Assembly (NCBI GenBank): GCA_013397935.1
Contig: VZRN01004661.1
Span: 635,642 to 699,641 of the forward strand
Direction of reading: 5' to 3'
DNA length: 64,000 nucleotides
DNA from: Dasyornis broadbenti
Lineage: Eukaryota; Chordata; Aves; Passeriformes; Dasyornithidae
This document shows, piece by piece, positions 35,880 to 48,832 of the stretch; position 1 is the stretch's first letter; each line of letters begins with the position of its first letter. The translations under genes and the position numbers were made by a program. The notes beneath the pieces are model-generated. The model saw nothing but the letters and a program-made list of their open reading frames with translations. It was not told the origin of the DNA and searched no databases.

Positions 35880-38800
35880 CCAGTGAGAAAAAGGAAAAGT
35901 TACCTATTTCATAAACATAGGTACGTCATAAAGTTCAAGGCGGGGTTTGTTTTTCTTTTTTTGCTGCATTTTTTTGTTTGTTTTGGTCACTTTGTTTAAA
36001 ATATTCTGATGAGATACCAAGAGAGTTTTCTTGTACGGAAGGACATTTCTAGAGAGCAAGAAATCCCTAAATATAGTCCAACTCCATCAACAGAATGTGT
36101 CTTCAACAAAGTTCTTCGGTGTGCACAGTTACGCTGAACAACAAATGATAAGAGGACCTGAATTCATTCAAAAAGTAAGAGGAACACAGTAGCTTGCCTT
36201 GACCATGTGAAAACTCAAACACATCCATGATGCTATTTGTATTGTTTCAAGCCATTTTCCTCCAAAGAGACTATAACCGTTCTTGAAATGATCTTGCTTC
36301 AAACTTCTGTTGAGCAAGGAACCAAATGCATACCACCATCATGTTTCTTAATCACATAACTTTGATTACACAATTAAATTTTAATAGTATTATAGTAGTC
36401 AAGCAATCTTACTCAAAAGTTTTACACTTCACAGCCAAAGTGAATTATAGAATGGCTGTCTTAGAGAAAAAACAGATCAGAAGCCCCTAAGATGGCAGTG
36501 AAGAACAGTTATCCTCCATATCCATCAGTGATTCTCCAGAGTAAAAGAAGAGCAAGATGTGGCAATATTTTGCAATAAAATATTATAATAATTATTTCAC
36601 ACCATAGCATCCTATATTTCATTACAAAAAGAGAGAGAAGCAGTACTGATGACTTGTGTCCATGGGTAAACTGAATGTTTGAATGAATTGTATTCAGCAT
36701 TCCAATGATATCAAAAGATTTAAATTGCACAAAGGCCTTCCCCTCATGCTACTGGAACCTGAGGTTGACTAACAAGCAGAAAATTCAAACCCCATATTTT
36801 GTCTATTGCAACAATATCAAAAATTCACAATTTCTTTATACATTTTGAAGCATCAAGCTTCAACACTGATCTGCACAACCTATCACAGATTTAAGTCCCT
36901 TTTCTATTCACCTATATTTGAGCTACAAAATTATTTTTATCCTTGGAAATTCATTTGGCTGATAGTGCACTGAAGTGGTAAACATTTGAGTTTGTATTCT
37001 TTAACATTTTACAACAAACAAAAATATAAATTCTGTGTCTTAAATAGGACTAAAGTCATAAACTAATCCTTCAAAGCCTGGTTTTCCAAGTGTTTTTTTT
37101 TTAATCTAATGACTAATACTGAGGCTATTTTGAAAATTCAGGGGTTTTTTGGGTTGGTAATAGAACATATCGAATCATGTCAAGCAAGAAACATCAATAA
37201 TTTTCAAACGTGCCTGTGAAACTAAGTGGTTCAGATCCAATTCTTAAGCTGTTCTCTCTCCAATTATTTTACAGCTAATTCAATTCATTTTCATAAAAAA
37301 CAAGCTTGCAATACTTCATCGTTTTCTTTCCAAATGCAGATTTTCTCAATCAAAGTTGGCCAAGAGCTAAGAAATAAAGGCACTTTATTCTGAAGAAAAA
37401 AAAAAAAGCTTTTTCTCATTGAATTGCATAAAAAAACATTTCTTATATTAAAAGATAATTACTTTGGTAATGACCATTTTACATATCAAATTAAAACCAC
37501 AAAGATTTTTTCAATCAGATGCATCTTTCTGCAACAGTATCACAATCAAAGTCTGAGATTCCATCACCACAAAATGTGAAGGGTATTTACCAGGACCTGT
37601 GCTCTAATTATGTCCTCAATCACACTAACTTAAATCAAGAGTAACTCTTTGAAACTCAGCAATATTGCAGTGGTGCAAAGTCAAGCTGGGAAGAGATGAT
37701 GATGACAATAATCCAGATACTTTCACATGACTTGAAGTAAAATAAAGTTACAGTTTTGGATACTCAGCACTTGAATTAGCCCTTAAGAAACTGGTATGGA
37801 CGTCTCTGCTGTCCCCAGCCTTCTGCACCTACACAAACTCACAAGAACTACACTACAGCAGCTGCAGGTACTACCCAGGGATGCACAGTCCTAACTGGGA
37901 GTACCCCACAATGGAGGAATTACTTTGGCAATATTTATGGATAATTTCTCTATAGAAGTTGACATGCTACAGTGTAGGAGATAATAACGTGATCAGGTGA
38001 AGCAACCCCACATTAGAAGGGATATTCTAGAAACACCAAGAACTTTCCCCCCTTCTCTTCTGTGGGAGAAAAGGAAAGCACGAAGCCAAAAATGCACTTT
38101 GAAAGGCAACACCTCTGGGTCTGTTCTCTCGGGAATGCTGTTTTTACAGCTCACTTTGCTCAAGGCTCTGGCTTATGCAGACCTTCCCTCTAAATGAACT
38201 AAATAAATAGAAATACAGGGCTATGGACAGTTGAAACTTAGTTGTTTCTTCTGAGAATAAACCAAAATGTGTGCTGTTGACTCTGGGAAAAGAATGGACC
38301 TCTTAAAGATATCACAAGGCCCATTTACTGTAATTTCCAAGGGAAAAGAAATAAAGAACACACATTGAAAGTGTACTAATTTTCACGGTCTAATGAATCT
38401 TTTTTCCCCCCTCTTCCAACATATAAGAGGTCTAATTTACAATGTCAGCACTATTTTGAAAATGTTTTCTCCCCTGTGTGATGAATAATCAAAAATAATT
38501 AAAACTGAATGAAGACTGTCAAAATAAACAAACACTATACATTTAGACAAATTATCCTTACTGTTTTTCATTATTGTGTTTGTTCATTTTCCCCTCAATT
38601 GAATTCATAACGTACTCATTCACAATGGGTCTGTACATTCACATCTGCACAGCGGTTGCCTATGGAAAAGTATCAGCTTTCCGTATTCCTTCTCATATGC
38701 CTTCCCAGCTGTAAATGAGGTTAGGAAACAACATTGTAAACACAGAAGGCCTTTCGAAAGGTAAAAGAGTGGAAGAGCAAAAAGCCTCTCAGGAAATTTG

Positions 38801-38920
38801 ATTTGCACTTTAGTTTTAATCTTAAAGGAATACTCAAAGCTTAACAGCATTTAAAACTATTAAAATACTAAATATTAAAGGAAGAGACAGCAGAATAAGG
38901 CATTATATTCTACAGTAGAC
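35880..38920. other. AT-rich non-coding stretch
   Basis: There is an A run at 37396-37407 and a T/G patch at about 37141-37158. The plus-strand frame at 37997-38197 and the minus-strand frame at 38620-38850 have no motif or splice support. No gene is called. Confidence 0.6.
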
Positions 38921-38923
38921 TTG

Positions 38924-38961
38924 TATTATTATATTATTATAATATTATTATATTATTATAA
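38924..38961. repeat. TTA/TAT-rich tract flanked by an 11-bp direct repeat
   Basis: Repeated TATTAT units, partly self-complementary (ATAATATTAT is a palindrome). AGCAGAATAAG occurs on each side, at 38889-38899 and 38964-38974. Confidence 0.7.
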
Positions 38962-39229
38962 AGAGCAGAATAAGACACAGTAATAATAAACGTGTACTAC
39001 AAAAATATAAATAGCACCAAATACCAATCTCATCATTCTGAGCAATGGGCTGTTTTATTTTTATTATTCCTCCTCCTTTTATTTCTTTTTAAGAAATGAG
39101 TGTTTGCAATTCCTTCAGCAAAATAAACAGGACACACACACACAGATACCATAAATAATGCCCATATAAACCCATGCCAATTTATTTAATGTGAAACTCC
39201 AACACAAATTACTTAGCAGTGAAATTGCA

Positions 39230-40370
39230 CCTCCTCTTATTGTGTATGCGAAATAAAGGCGAACAGATGTGCTCTTCCAGACCAAGCTATTGCTACAATT
39301 AAACCAACAGTCATTTTACAAACCAGCGAGCTCTTTCATGTGCTTCTACAGTGCTAATCATCTTTTCTCCACCACCCCAGCCCAACAGAAGAGCGATTTA
39401 TTTATAGAGTTATCTATCTTGCACTTTGCAGATGATGCCTAACATTATGACAACAGTGAAAAGGTCTCCGTACCTGCCTACCTAAAACAAGTTTCTGTAA
39501 AGTAATGAATAGAGACAGCTTGGGGACTATCCACCTGCACCGCCTGCCTTTTACTGCCTGCAAAGTGAAACCACAAGGGACTGGCAGAAGGTACTTGTCT
39601 GACAGGGCCAGGACAGCCTTTCTCCTCAGTGACAGCCTGGGCCTCGCCTCTTAAACCTGACCCACCATAATTCCTTCACAATGCAGCAGCGAGGCAGCTG
39701 ACAGTAGCAGCTGCACCTCCTAAGCGAGATGGATGGAATTTTCATAACTAGTTCCCCAAGTTACATTTTACCTTCAAGATAATTTATGAGCTGCTGTGGA
39801 GCCTTGAAGAGACAATATGCTTGCCATAAAATTAACTGTAACAGTCTTGTAGGTTATAATTAACACTGGGAGGGTAGCACCAACTGGATGAAACACATGG
39901 CATAATTGATGGTGAAACTGGAAATTAAGGAAGCTAACAATATCATTACTGTGCACATCACTTTAGTGAAACCTATGCTTTCCAGGGGTTAATTACAATC
40001 CCCTTCCAACGTACACACTTTGACGGGGAGAGGATGAGTGTACAGCTAGGAGGAGGCAGGTTTGCTGGCAAGGCCACCTTGCACCTGGACTGATGTATAT
40101 ATTGTTTTTTTTTTGCCTGGAAGAGATATACATGTCAAAGCGGCAGCACCAGCACCTGAACATCTGGCAGCAGGCACACTGTAGCTTAGAGATAGATGAT
40201 TGCTCAAGCCTCATAGAATATTTCATTTTCACTGCAGCCAGCAGACTTAATGGCAAAGAAGAAAAAAATCCTCTGTGAGATTTCACATAATGACACACAT
40301 TATTAATTTAAATGACTTGAGCAAAGACAAACATTTTAACTTTATATTGCTGTAACTTAGCAGCAAATTA
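39230..40370. promoter_or_regulatory. Best candidate conserved regulatory block
   Basis: About 1.1 kb of balanced, mostly homopolymer-poor sequence with around ten retained CpGs in an AT-rich setting. Homeodomain-type motifs are frequent: TATAATTAAC (39856 area), GGGGTTAATTACAATCCCC (39985-40003) and ATTATTAATTTAAATGAC (40299 area). E-boxes such as CAGCTG and CATCTG also occur. Overlapping open frames on both strands at 39993-40298 (101 aa minus, 61 aa plus) lack splice signals and domain content, and fit a stop-poor non-coding block. No target gene can be named from the window; enhancer function is inference. Confidence 0.4.
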
Positions 40371-40469
40371 AGATTTTTTTTTTCACCAGTGTATTATCAT
40401 CTTGGTTTATTACATTAGTCTTTAGAAACAGGAAGAGCAATCGTTTTAGAATCTCACCTTTCAAGGGAA

Positions 40470-40580
40470 TACTGAACTGAAGATGCAATGCCAGTGAGCC
40501 AATTAATCAGAAATAATATTATAAACTGCTGCCATCTTTGGGAAGGTGAACATGCAATTCATGTACCTGTATCTGAGACT
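40470..40580. promoter_or_regulatory. Possible small conserved element
   Basis: The GAGCCAATTAATCAG and TAAACTGCTGCCATCTTTGG segments look like a homeodomain/CCAAT-type cluster. It is short and untested. Confidence 0.2.
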
Positions 40581-40741
40581 CTACTCTCTAGCCAAGGCTT
40601 AAAGAATCATTAGTGAAATGTATTTTTTTGAATCTCTTAAATGTTAATGAAATTTTTTTTTTTGTCCCTGGACAACATATGTGAAAACGTACAGATAAAT
40701 GATGCAACAGTGTCACCTACAGGCAAGCAAAACAGTTAGAA

Positions 40742-40825
40742 ACCTCCTCTGATACTGCACCCTCTTGCCTCTCAAATCCTTCTCCCACCCTCCTTTCCCC
40801 TCCTCCAGCCTTCCTCTCAATCCCT
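40742..40825. repeat. Pyrimidine-rich tract
   Basis: About 84 nt, mostly C and T. The densest part, 40778-40824, has only isolated purines. Such tracts can form unusual DNA structures, and this is the only one of this size in the window. Confidence 0.7.
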
Positions 40826-40855
40826 AATAATACACATCTGGATGTGAGGATTATT
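40826..40855. repeat. Two-step inverted repeat
   Basis: Outer arms AATAAT and ATTATT enclose the perfect inner inverted repeat CACATC-TG-GATGTG (40833-40846), with short unequal bulges. It directly follows the pyrimidine tract. Confidence 0.7.
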
Positions 40856-40859
40856 CATA

Positions 40860-43800
40860 TCTCCAAGTAGAAAAAGAAGGGTAAATACCTAAAGTGCTTC
40901 CAGGATGGTCTAATATAAAATACTTAAATCTTTTATGCAGTAAACTACACCTTACAATAAACATGCTGTGCAGCCAGCAAGTCATTCACACTGGAGTGGG
41001 TACTTGGATTACTTCACCTCTTCTGTGCACTTGTTAAAATCTACCTTAACTAGGTGGTCAAAAATAATTCTGATAAAATTACTTTTCAGATCTCAGAAAG
41101 ACCAAATGCTGACATTACTAAATATGAGAAAATAAAAATGAGAAAATGTTGACTTACATAAAAACAACTGGCAGAAATTTTAAAAGTATTATCCAAACTT
41201 GTAAAAAAAACAACACCCTCCAGCATAATTTGGAGTTAAATCTAACTCCAGCATATCCACAGGCATAACTGATGGATCCATTCAGCTTACCCTTGCAGAA
41301 AAAGTGGAACACTCTCTTATGAGTAGCTCTCAGAATTCTCAGAACTCTCATTTTCCAACAGAATACTCTTTTCTCCTGATATTACTGCCCTCACTTTAAC
41401 ACTCAACAGACTTTTCTTAGCTCCTCCCAAAAACCCTGCATTTTTGAGAGCCTGTTTCTCAATCTTTTTGATACTGTTCAAGATATCTTTTTGTCTCAAT
41501 TATTTCTCTCTGTTTCTAACCACAACACTGATGTCCACCATTGTTACTTTAACACTCTTCCTCCCATAAATCCCATCTGCTCCACCACCAACCCAGGGCA
41601 GATAATCTCTAAAATACAGCAGTATGGAAATATGAGTACTCTATTGCATACCTTTAAAGGAGTTCTAAGTTAGCTGAGTTACTCAAGTAACTTATAATAG
41701 GGTATTCTTATATTACTATTACATATGTTTTAAACACTGTTCCCATTTGGGGCTGCCATCATTTACCAAAACATTACAAATAATATGAAAACAATGTATC
41801 CTATGTAACATGTCCCAAGTTCTCTGTTTTTACAGAACCTCTTAAGCTTAAGAAATGCCAACTTCCTTTTTTAGTTATTTTAAAGCATCAACAAAATTTA
41901 CAATTTATAATTCCACAGCAAAGATACATTAAGAATTGAAAATTCAGACAAAATAAATGAAACAAATAATAGTAGCTAACTCAAACTCTTGAAATGCCCA
42001 GAAGATCTTATTAGTAGTGAAAGTAAGCAAATGAATCAAATTCTATTCTCCAGTTCATCTTAGTTTCTCAGATTAGCTGATACATCTCCAAACCATTCTT
42101 TGACCTCCCTGTGGACTGCACTTCCCTCTCACCAATCTCGTTAAGATTGCCCAGGAATTTGCCCTCTCTCCCAGCGCATGATTACCTGCACATGCTACCA
42201 TATCTTAATGCAAGCAAACTGTGGAGCAATGCAACAGACTGATCCTCTTTTTGCCCACAGCCATCCATGACATTCATTGGCTTATCACCACCTCACAACC
42301 ATGGTCTAGACTGCTCAGAGCACTGACAGCATCTTGCTCAGTTTCAACATCCATTTAATTTTTGGCTGCTCCAGAAGTGCCAGCAAGGGTACCAATTAGT
42401 GTCAGCTGCAGCAGTTGCTTTCTGTGATATACACACCTGCCTACCAGGGCTGGAGAACCCATGCATTTTACATAGGCCATCAAACACGGATACCCAGTGG
42501 GAATAATCTTCGGCACTACCTACCTGAACCATATTTAAACTGCTGACCTGAAAACAAAAGGCTTTGTATTTCATTTCCAATCCCTGGAGCCATCAAGTTC
42601 TATATATGTGGAAAAACTTTAATAACACAAGGCTGTCTGACAGCCTTTAAGACTTAAGTCATGAACTTATGTAAGTATCCACTCACTTACAATCTTAGTA
42701 TGGCATGATCAGCACCATTTGGCTGGGCAAACCCTTTAAATTACCCTCTGTTTTGTCACCGTTGGTAATGTATACAGATTCTTTAACACACCTCCAAACT
42801 GAACTTATTTAATTCAGCTTTACAACAGGTAAAGCTGTGACAATAATGGTACTAAAACCATTTAAGTCCTGTTTGGATACGGCTTCTATTTTTTTACCAA
42901 AGGGAGATTTCTGACTATTAATTTTAAATGTTTGGTTTTAGACAAAGTTTCAGTTCATAGTAAGTTTTCCAGTAGTTTAATGGATGTTACATATCATGAC
43001 TTTAGCACATTTTGCTGGAGGCAAAGGAAAGTATGGATTGATACTGCAGAAGAAATAGACCTCAGTGGATAAAGTAAAATAAATCTATGATGATTTTTAA
43101 TTCACCGGACCACTCACACCTTATCCCTAGTTTATTACACCAGGTTTTATCTAATGTGGGTAGCTACAGAGCACAGTACAACACACTGAATTCTCCCAGC
43201 TTTTCTTTTTTTCCCCCGCCTCTGGTAGACACCATTCTCTGCTACAGAAAGGATGACAGCTGATGCTAATGCTACTTTGTGGTTCAACTGTCTGATGATG
43301 TGGCTAACACTTGGTCTCCACAGATTATAAATTTGTCACCTCTGTGATCTAGTCAATCTCCAGTATCCTGCAGCCTGGAAATGCAATAATCTCCATTTCC
43401 AGCATTCAGGTCTCCCAATGGTAGTGAACAAATCATTGTCAAGCCAGTGGAAAAACAACACTATCTATCTTTCTTGTACTGCAATTATGAAAGCTTACAT
43501 AAATAAGGAAATGTCACCCATGCTGACTTTAAAAGTCTGTCCAAGTGAAACCAAACATAAAAATCATAAATCATCGAATAATCTCTGATAGAGTGGGAAA
43601 ATTCTTTATTTTTTTGGAAGCTTTAATTGCACTATAAATAAGGACTAAATTTGTGTCATTTGCCAGTTTTGGACGTACCATTGAATTATCTGAAAAACTA
43701 ACACTGCACAAGAAGAAAAAAAATCATGAAATCAAAAAAAGAAAATATCAGAGAAGTTTCATTTAGTAGTTACTCAGGTATAGGATGATGCATCTGTCTA

Positions 43801-45545
43801 TGGTTTTCAGAAGTGAACCATTAAAATTAAACTAAAATTATAAAGTAAACAGAGTAAACAATCTCTATAAAGCGCCTTAATGACAGAGTCTGATACAAAC
43901 AAAGCCACACACAGAGCTGAAGTTCTGCAACTTTTCTTAGACTGGCCTATAATACCATTTGGTTTAGGTTGCTACACCACATAACTTTTTTTGCACCATA
44001 TTTACTGTGTATATAGTGACATCACAAGGTAAGGAATAGGATGTTCTGTAAGCAGCCACAGCTTGTAAATATACAGTCTTTCCAAGGGTAAAGGGTCAAG
44101 ACAGTTTCAAAGGAACAGCTAAACAGCAGCATTTAATCAAAGCTGCATTTCCATTGTTCTGTAGAGTATTTGTACCTATTGATCCCAAGCTTGGCTGCTT
44201 CAAAGACTCCTCCATACAAGGAACACAGGTGAAAGACAGAGGCAGAAAACAGGAAGGGTCATGAGGAGCGAAAGAAATCTGGCAATAAGCAACTGGAGAA
44301 AAGTCAAAGGTCAGTCAAGGCAGCTGATGTCTGAGCATAACTACAGCAGGAGACCTGACAACTTCATCGACGTTGCAGCGTTCTCTCCATTCATTTGAAA
44401 GCCTCAAGGTTGGTTTTTGGTCTTTGCTTTTGGTCAAAGCATCTTCTTGATTAAAAAACAGTATTCAGGATTACTAAGCCATAATTTACTTTCTGCACAT
44501 TGTCTAAGTATATTTAGTTTCTGAAAACCTGTTTTACTGGGTGTTGAACAGCTTCATTTTCTTCTTTCAAGGAGTATGCACAAACATACATCTAAAATAT
44601 GAATGTCCAAGAATCCAAATGTATCTTTCTCTTTTTGTCTCTGAGATTTCCAAAATGGTGAGTCAAAATTTTGGTCTACTCTTACTGAGACCCATTGTCC
44701 AGAGACGACAACTCTTATCAAAAAAACACACTGGAGATCACATAGCTGTATGTACTGAGATCCTTACTAATTTCACAAACATGGATACTGGATGCCACAA
44801 CGTGGACAAAAAAAAATAAAAATCTGTCATTATCATGTTACTCAAAACAACACAAGTTTTAAACAACCTAAATACTTCCCCCCCATTCTCTGACAAACTT
44901 CGATATCTCGGCAGTTTGTCTGTAAAATCTTGGGAACTGGTGTAGCTCCTACAGCAGTAGTTTCTGAAGAGTTCACAGTATTTCATATACTTATCATCTT
45001 GCCAGGTCTAGGAGAGTTTAAAAAATTGCAGTATTTGTCAACCAGTCTTTGAACTGGTGTTATCACATTTCATTTAAAAAACAGCATTCATGAGTTCATG
45101 AAAATACACAAAGCCTGTGACAGAAAGGAAATAAAAAGCTCTGATTTTCCCAAAGCCCACGTTAACTTCTTAACCCATCAACATTTCCTCTGCTACAGAG
45201 GAAACAGAGTCCTTCTTTGCATCAACACCACTTTCTCCTACTGGAGCTAAAAAGAGTAAAATCAACCTCAATTACCTCACTTATGTTCTAAAATTCCGAG
45301 GTATAAGAAGGCAGAAGAAAAAAAAATTAAATTTTTCTTCAAAGCAGAAAATAAAACATAAAAACTTCCAGTTTGTATCTTATTTAACATGCACACTATT
45401 TTAGGATTCCACTCTAAGATTTTTTGTTTTTCTTATTACAGCATTGAAGAGTGGCATCACAGATTAGGACTCAATTTTCTCACTAGGTACTTATAATTTA
45501 TATTCCTATATAAACATTGACATAAAAATCCAGATTTCACTGTTG
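40860..45545. other. Non-coding stretch
   Basis: No gene is seen. The minus-strand frame at 41154-41351 and the frames near 42344-42580 and 44541-44986 are short, without splice-site pairs or recognised motifs. Confidence 0.55.
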
Positions 45546-45548
45546 AGA

Positions 45549-45590
45549 GCTAAGGCTACGTCTGCAGTATAAGTGCTCATTGTAGCTAGA
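45549..45590. mobile_element. Probable old repeat fragment
   Basis: CTAAGGCTACGTCTGCAGTA resembles an old repeat core (GGCTACGTCTACACT) common in turtles and crocodilians and found in birds. It is short, and the match is from memory. Confidence 0.35.
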
Positions 45591-45599
45591 AAAAAATAC

Positions 45600-48500
45600 A
45601 TACCTTTAAATTGTTACGTTAAAATTGTGAGAGCTGAGAAGAGGTTTGACAAAGGCAAAAAATGCTGAGGAATTATAGCTCACGACTGACTTGAAACCTG
45701 AAGCTAATATGATTTGCCACAAGTAAAAGGTTCTTTCTTCCAGTGCCATGCAAAAATGTAGGAATATAACAATTCTAGAAATACAGTGACCTGGCCTTCA
45801 AAATATTATGGGTTATAGAATGACCCCATAAAAAGAGATTTTTTTATTGTGTTATTTTAATGATGCAAGTTTATAAGTTATTGATTTTTACAAGATATAA
45901 TCAATTAACACTTTTCTGCTGTTTATCTCATGAACCAGAAGAATTTTGTGTTGACTTTGGTACAGATTATTTATTGAATTTTTATTCTGTTTTCACTATG
46001 TCAATTTACCATTAGATGATGATTTAGAGAGCAGTTAAGATTTCAGAATTTGGATAAGTAGCACAGCTACGAAAATACAACAATTGTAAATGATTTTATC
46101 AAACTTTGTACTTCATTATGTCTTTCTTGAAAACTTTATATTTTCCAGTATCTGGTTGAATTTCCCCTAAGAGAAGTGGTACAGTTTCGCTGAGGGAAAT
46201 AGGAAAATGGACATCACGGTCAGTGTCATAATAAAACCATTTTGGACTAATAAAGTTTTTCCATAAAAACCCCCCCATACTTTAGTAATAGTTTAACTAA
46301 TCATACTTTTTCCTAACAGTCAATATTTTCAATGCAGTTAAACACTACCCTTTAAATTAATCTCTTGTTGATTTACTGATGACAAATTAGTTTGGTAGTA
46401 AATGTATCTCTATGAAAAATACAAAAACCTACTAGCAATTAAGTGCAGTATGTCATGCAAGCATTAAAGACAACGCTATTATAACATGGTACAAGTTCTA
46501 TTAGGAGAAATAAGAGCTACAATTTTATTTAACTATAGCCCAGTTCTCTCGGGCACTTACTGATCAGGAAAAGTGCAACATTCTCTCTTGAAATTCAAGT
46601 ACTCTTTTTTTTTCCCCCCACTGTTTCTTTGTGATAGAACAACTTTTCTGGTTCCAGTTAAAAAATAAAATAAAAAATGCCAATAAGATCATCAACAGGG
46701 AAAAATATTATGGCCTTTTTAAAAAATGAATCAGGTGCAGATATTGAACTGTACTTTCTCATCCTTTGTCTCACTTTTCAAATGATAATTTCTTCCACAG
46801 TCACCATTAAATCTTGATCTATTCCAGCTCTCTATATGGGTCATTGATTCTAGATGTACCATGGTTATTTTTAAATGTTTCCCTTTCGTAGAGAAAAAGA
46901 GGGCTGTCTAGAGCCAGATGGGTAACTTCACACTTCATTTATCAAACCCAATGCATTAGGCCCCACCCTCTCTTTCCCACTATTGCTGTTAAATTTCCAT
47001 ATAATTTGGTAACAATTTTCATTATCATACAGTGACCCTAAAAAGTCTATCCAGGTTTGCATGGTTAGTCCAAAATTCACAGCTGTTCCCTTCACCCTCT
47101 ATTTGTTACAGTAGAATCCGAGGTTCCCCTCACTTTATAAGCTGAACAGTGACCTTCTGTGAGCAGAGGTCAAGAAGGGGTCAGTTCAAAGGGCTAGAGC
47201 AGCTCTTTAACAGCTATAACAACCTGTCCATCAGGCACTATCACGCAGTATAAACAAATCTGGGGCTTTGGAAACTCTGGACCATTTCTGTTAACACTCA
47301 GAGGACATTCACTGAGTCCTACCTGAAGTATTTTGGATCACTACCACTCAGAGAACAACTGGAATCCCTGGAAGACCCGCCCAGATACTTAAGATACCGA
47401 TGACATCTTTGCATCACAAGTCTATGAAACGGTGAGTGCAACGCTAAGCACACTGCCATGTGTTTTGAGCTGTGGAGCCAAAATAAAATCTTAAAGAGTC
47501 ATTTTAGTTTGTTAATCTGCAGAAAAAACAAATAACACAAGAACATGCTTTAACTGAGTAGATACATACCAGAACAGTTCATATGCCTTTCTCTAGGAAA
47601 GGCTAAGTTTCCAAAAGTTCAATCAGTTTGTATTACCAGTTCCCAGCATGTATGGGGGTTTTTTTATTTCAGGTGTTAATGACACAAATAAAACACAAGA
47701 AAGAACAGAACGACTACATAACTCTACAAAGATCAAGTGCAGAGTGAAGTTTTTTGCCAGCTGCCCTTCCTTCATTGACCTAAATTTCTTGAAGTTGTAC
47801 TGTTCATAATCTGCTCTCTAATGCACAATGTAAGGTAATTAGAGTCATCTGTATTTAACTTCCACAGGAAAAAAATTCTATTATCTAATCTAGCTGATCC
47901 CCTGATAGCCTGTTGAAAGTAAAGTACTGTAACCTATTGCCTGCCCTTTGACAAGTGCTAATTATTTCCTGTCCAAGCACATTTTTCTCATGTAATTCCA
48001 AAGTACACAATAGACTGATCTCTAAAACATGGGCAGCCCTGCTCATACCATGGCGGACGTTTTATAACTTTCAGCACCATGTGCTCCATGGCTGCCACAG
48101 CCAGAGTTTCATTCCAGACACCGAGCTGGGGCTTTGATGGAGCACAGTGAGGTGTACGGTAACAGCCTCTTTTTGCAGATCACATGGATGAGACTCTCAG
48201 ATAGGTCACTGGGATGGGAAACATCAAACGGAAACACAAAGGATTATGGATATTTAATACTCAAAGGACACTTTCTTTCAGAACTTTCAAGGCACAATGC
48301 TCTTGAAATTCTCTTTCAGGTGTTTAGTTTTAAGAAGGCCTGCACTTCATCTGCCTGTGCCTCCTCCCACCCCCCAGGAGCTGCAGCTTTGCTGTGTCAA
48401 AGGCTGGGCTGTGTCTCCAACTGCAGCACTGGCTCCAGCCCCAGAGCTCTCTGTGAGCAGTGAGCGAGGCCAGGAGCACTGAAACCCACAGCACTTCTAA

Positions 48501-48716
48501 ATTACTTGTTATTGCCATGATTTCTGATGACTCTGCCTATTAGGAAATCATTGGTAAACAAAACGAACGCAAAAAAGGTATTCCGATCATTAGAAGCTTT
48601 CTATTCCATTTCATGACAAAGATGCACATGTCCCACAGAAAAGTTCTAAGTGATTTTCTCTGTTTCCAATATAGCTAAAATATTTGCATTCTTCAGTAAG
48701 CATAGCGATGGAAGGC
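45600..48716. other. Non-coding stretch
   Basis: A minus-strand donor-like site (AAAG|GTATGTATT, near 45602-45608) is preceded by stops in all frames. A plus-strand donor-like site (AAACG|GTGAGTGC) is near 47435. The plus-strand frame at 48134-48463 (109 aa) is GC-richer at 48340-48470 but has no domain I recognise. No gene is called. Confidence 0.5.
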
Positions 48717-48832
48717 AAAAAAAAAAAACCAAAACAAGTAACTCCTCCCCAGGGGGAAAAAAAAAAAAAAAGAAAAAAGAAATCAAAAAAACCCAAATAA
48801 AAGTCCCCAACAAAATCCCCATAAAAATCCCT
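48717..48832. repeat. A-rich / A-C low-complexity tract
   Basis: Two A runs, with a CTCCTCCCCAGGGGG segment between them, are followed by AAATCCCCATAAA-type sequence. It resembles the tract at 21816-21888. Open frames across it are artefacts. Confidence 0.75.

Noticed and set aside
40093..40137. Intron/exon boundary after the T run
   Set aside because: The T run is not followed by an AG acceptor in a usable place.
39993..40298. 101-codon minus and 61-codon plus frames as a gene
   Set aside because: Both strands are open with no splice sites; better explained by a stop-poor regulatory block.
45600..45635. Minus-strand exon before GTATGTATT donor
   Set aside because: All three frames contain a stop within the short block.
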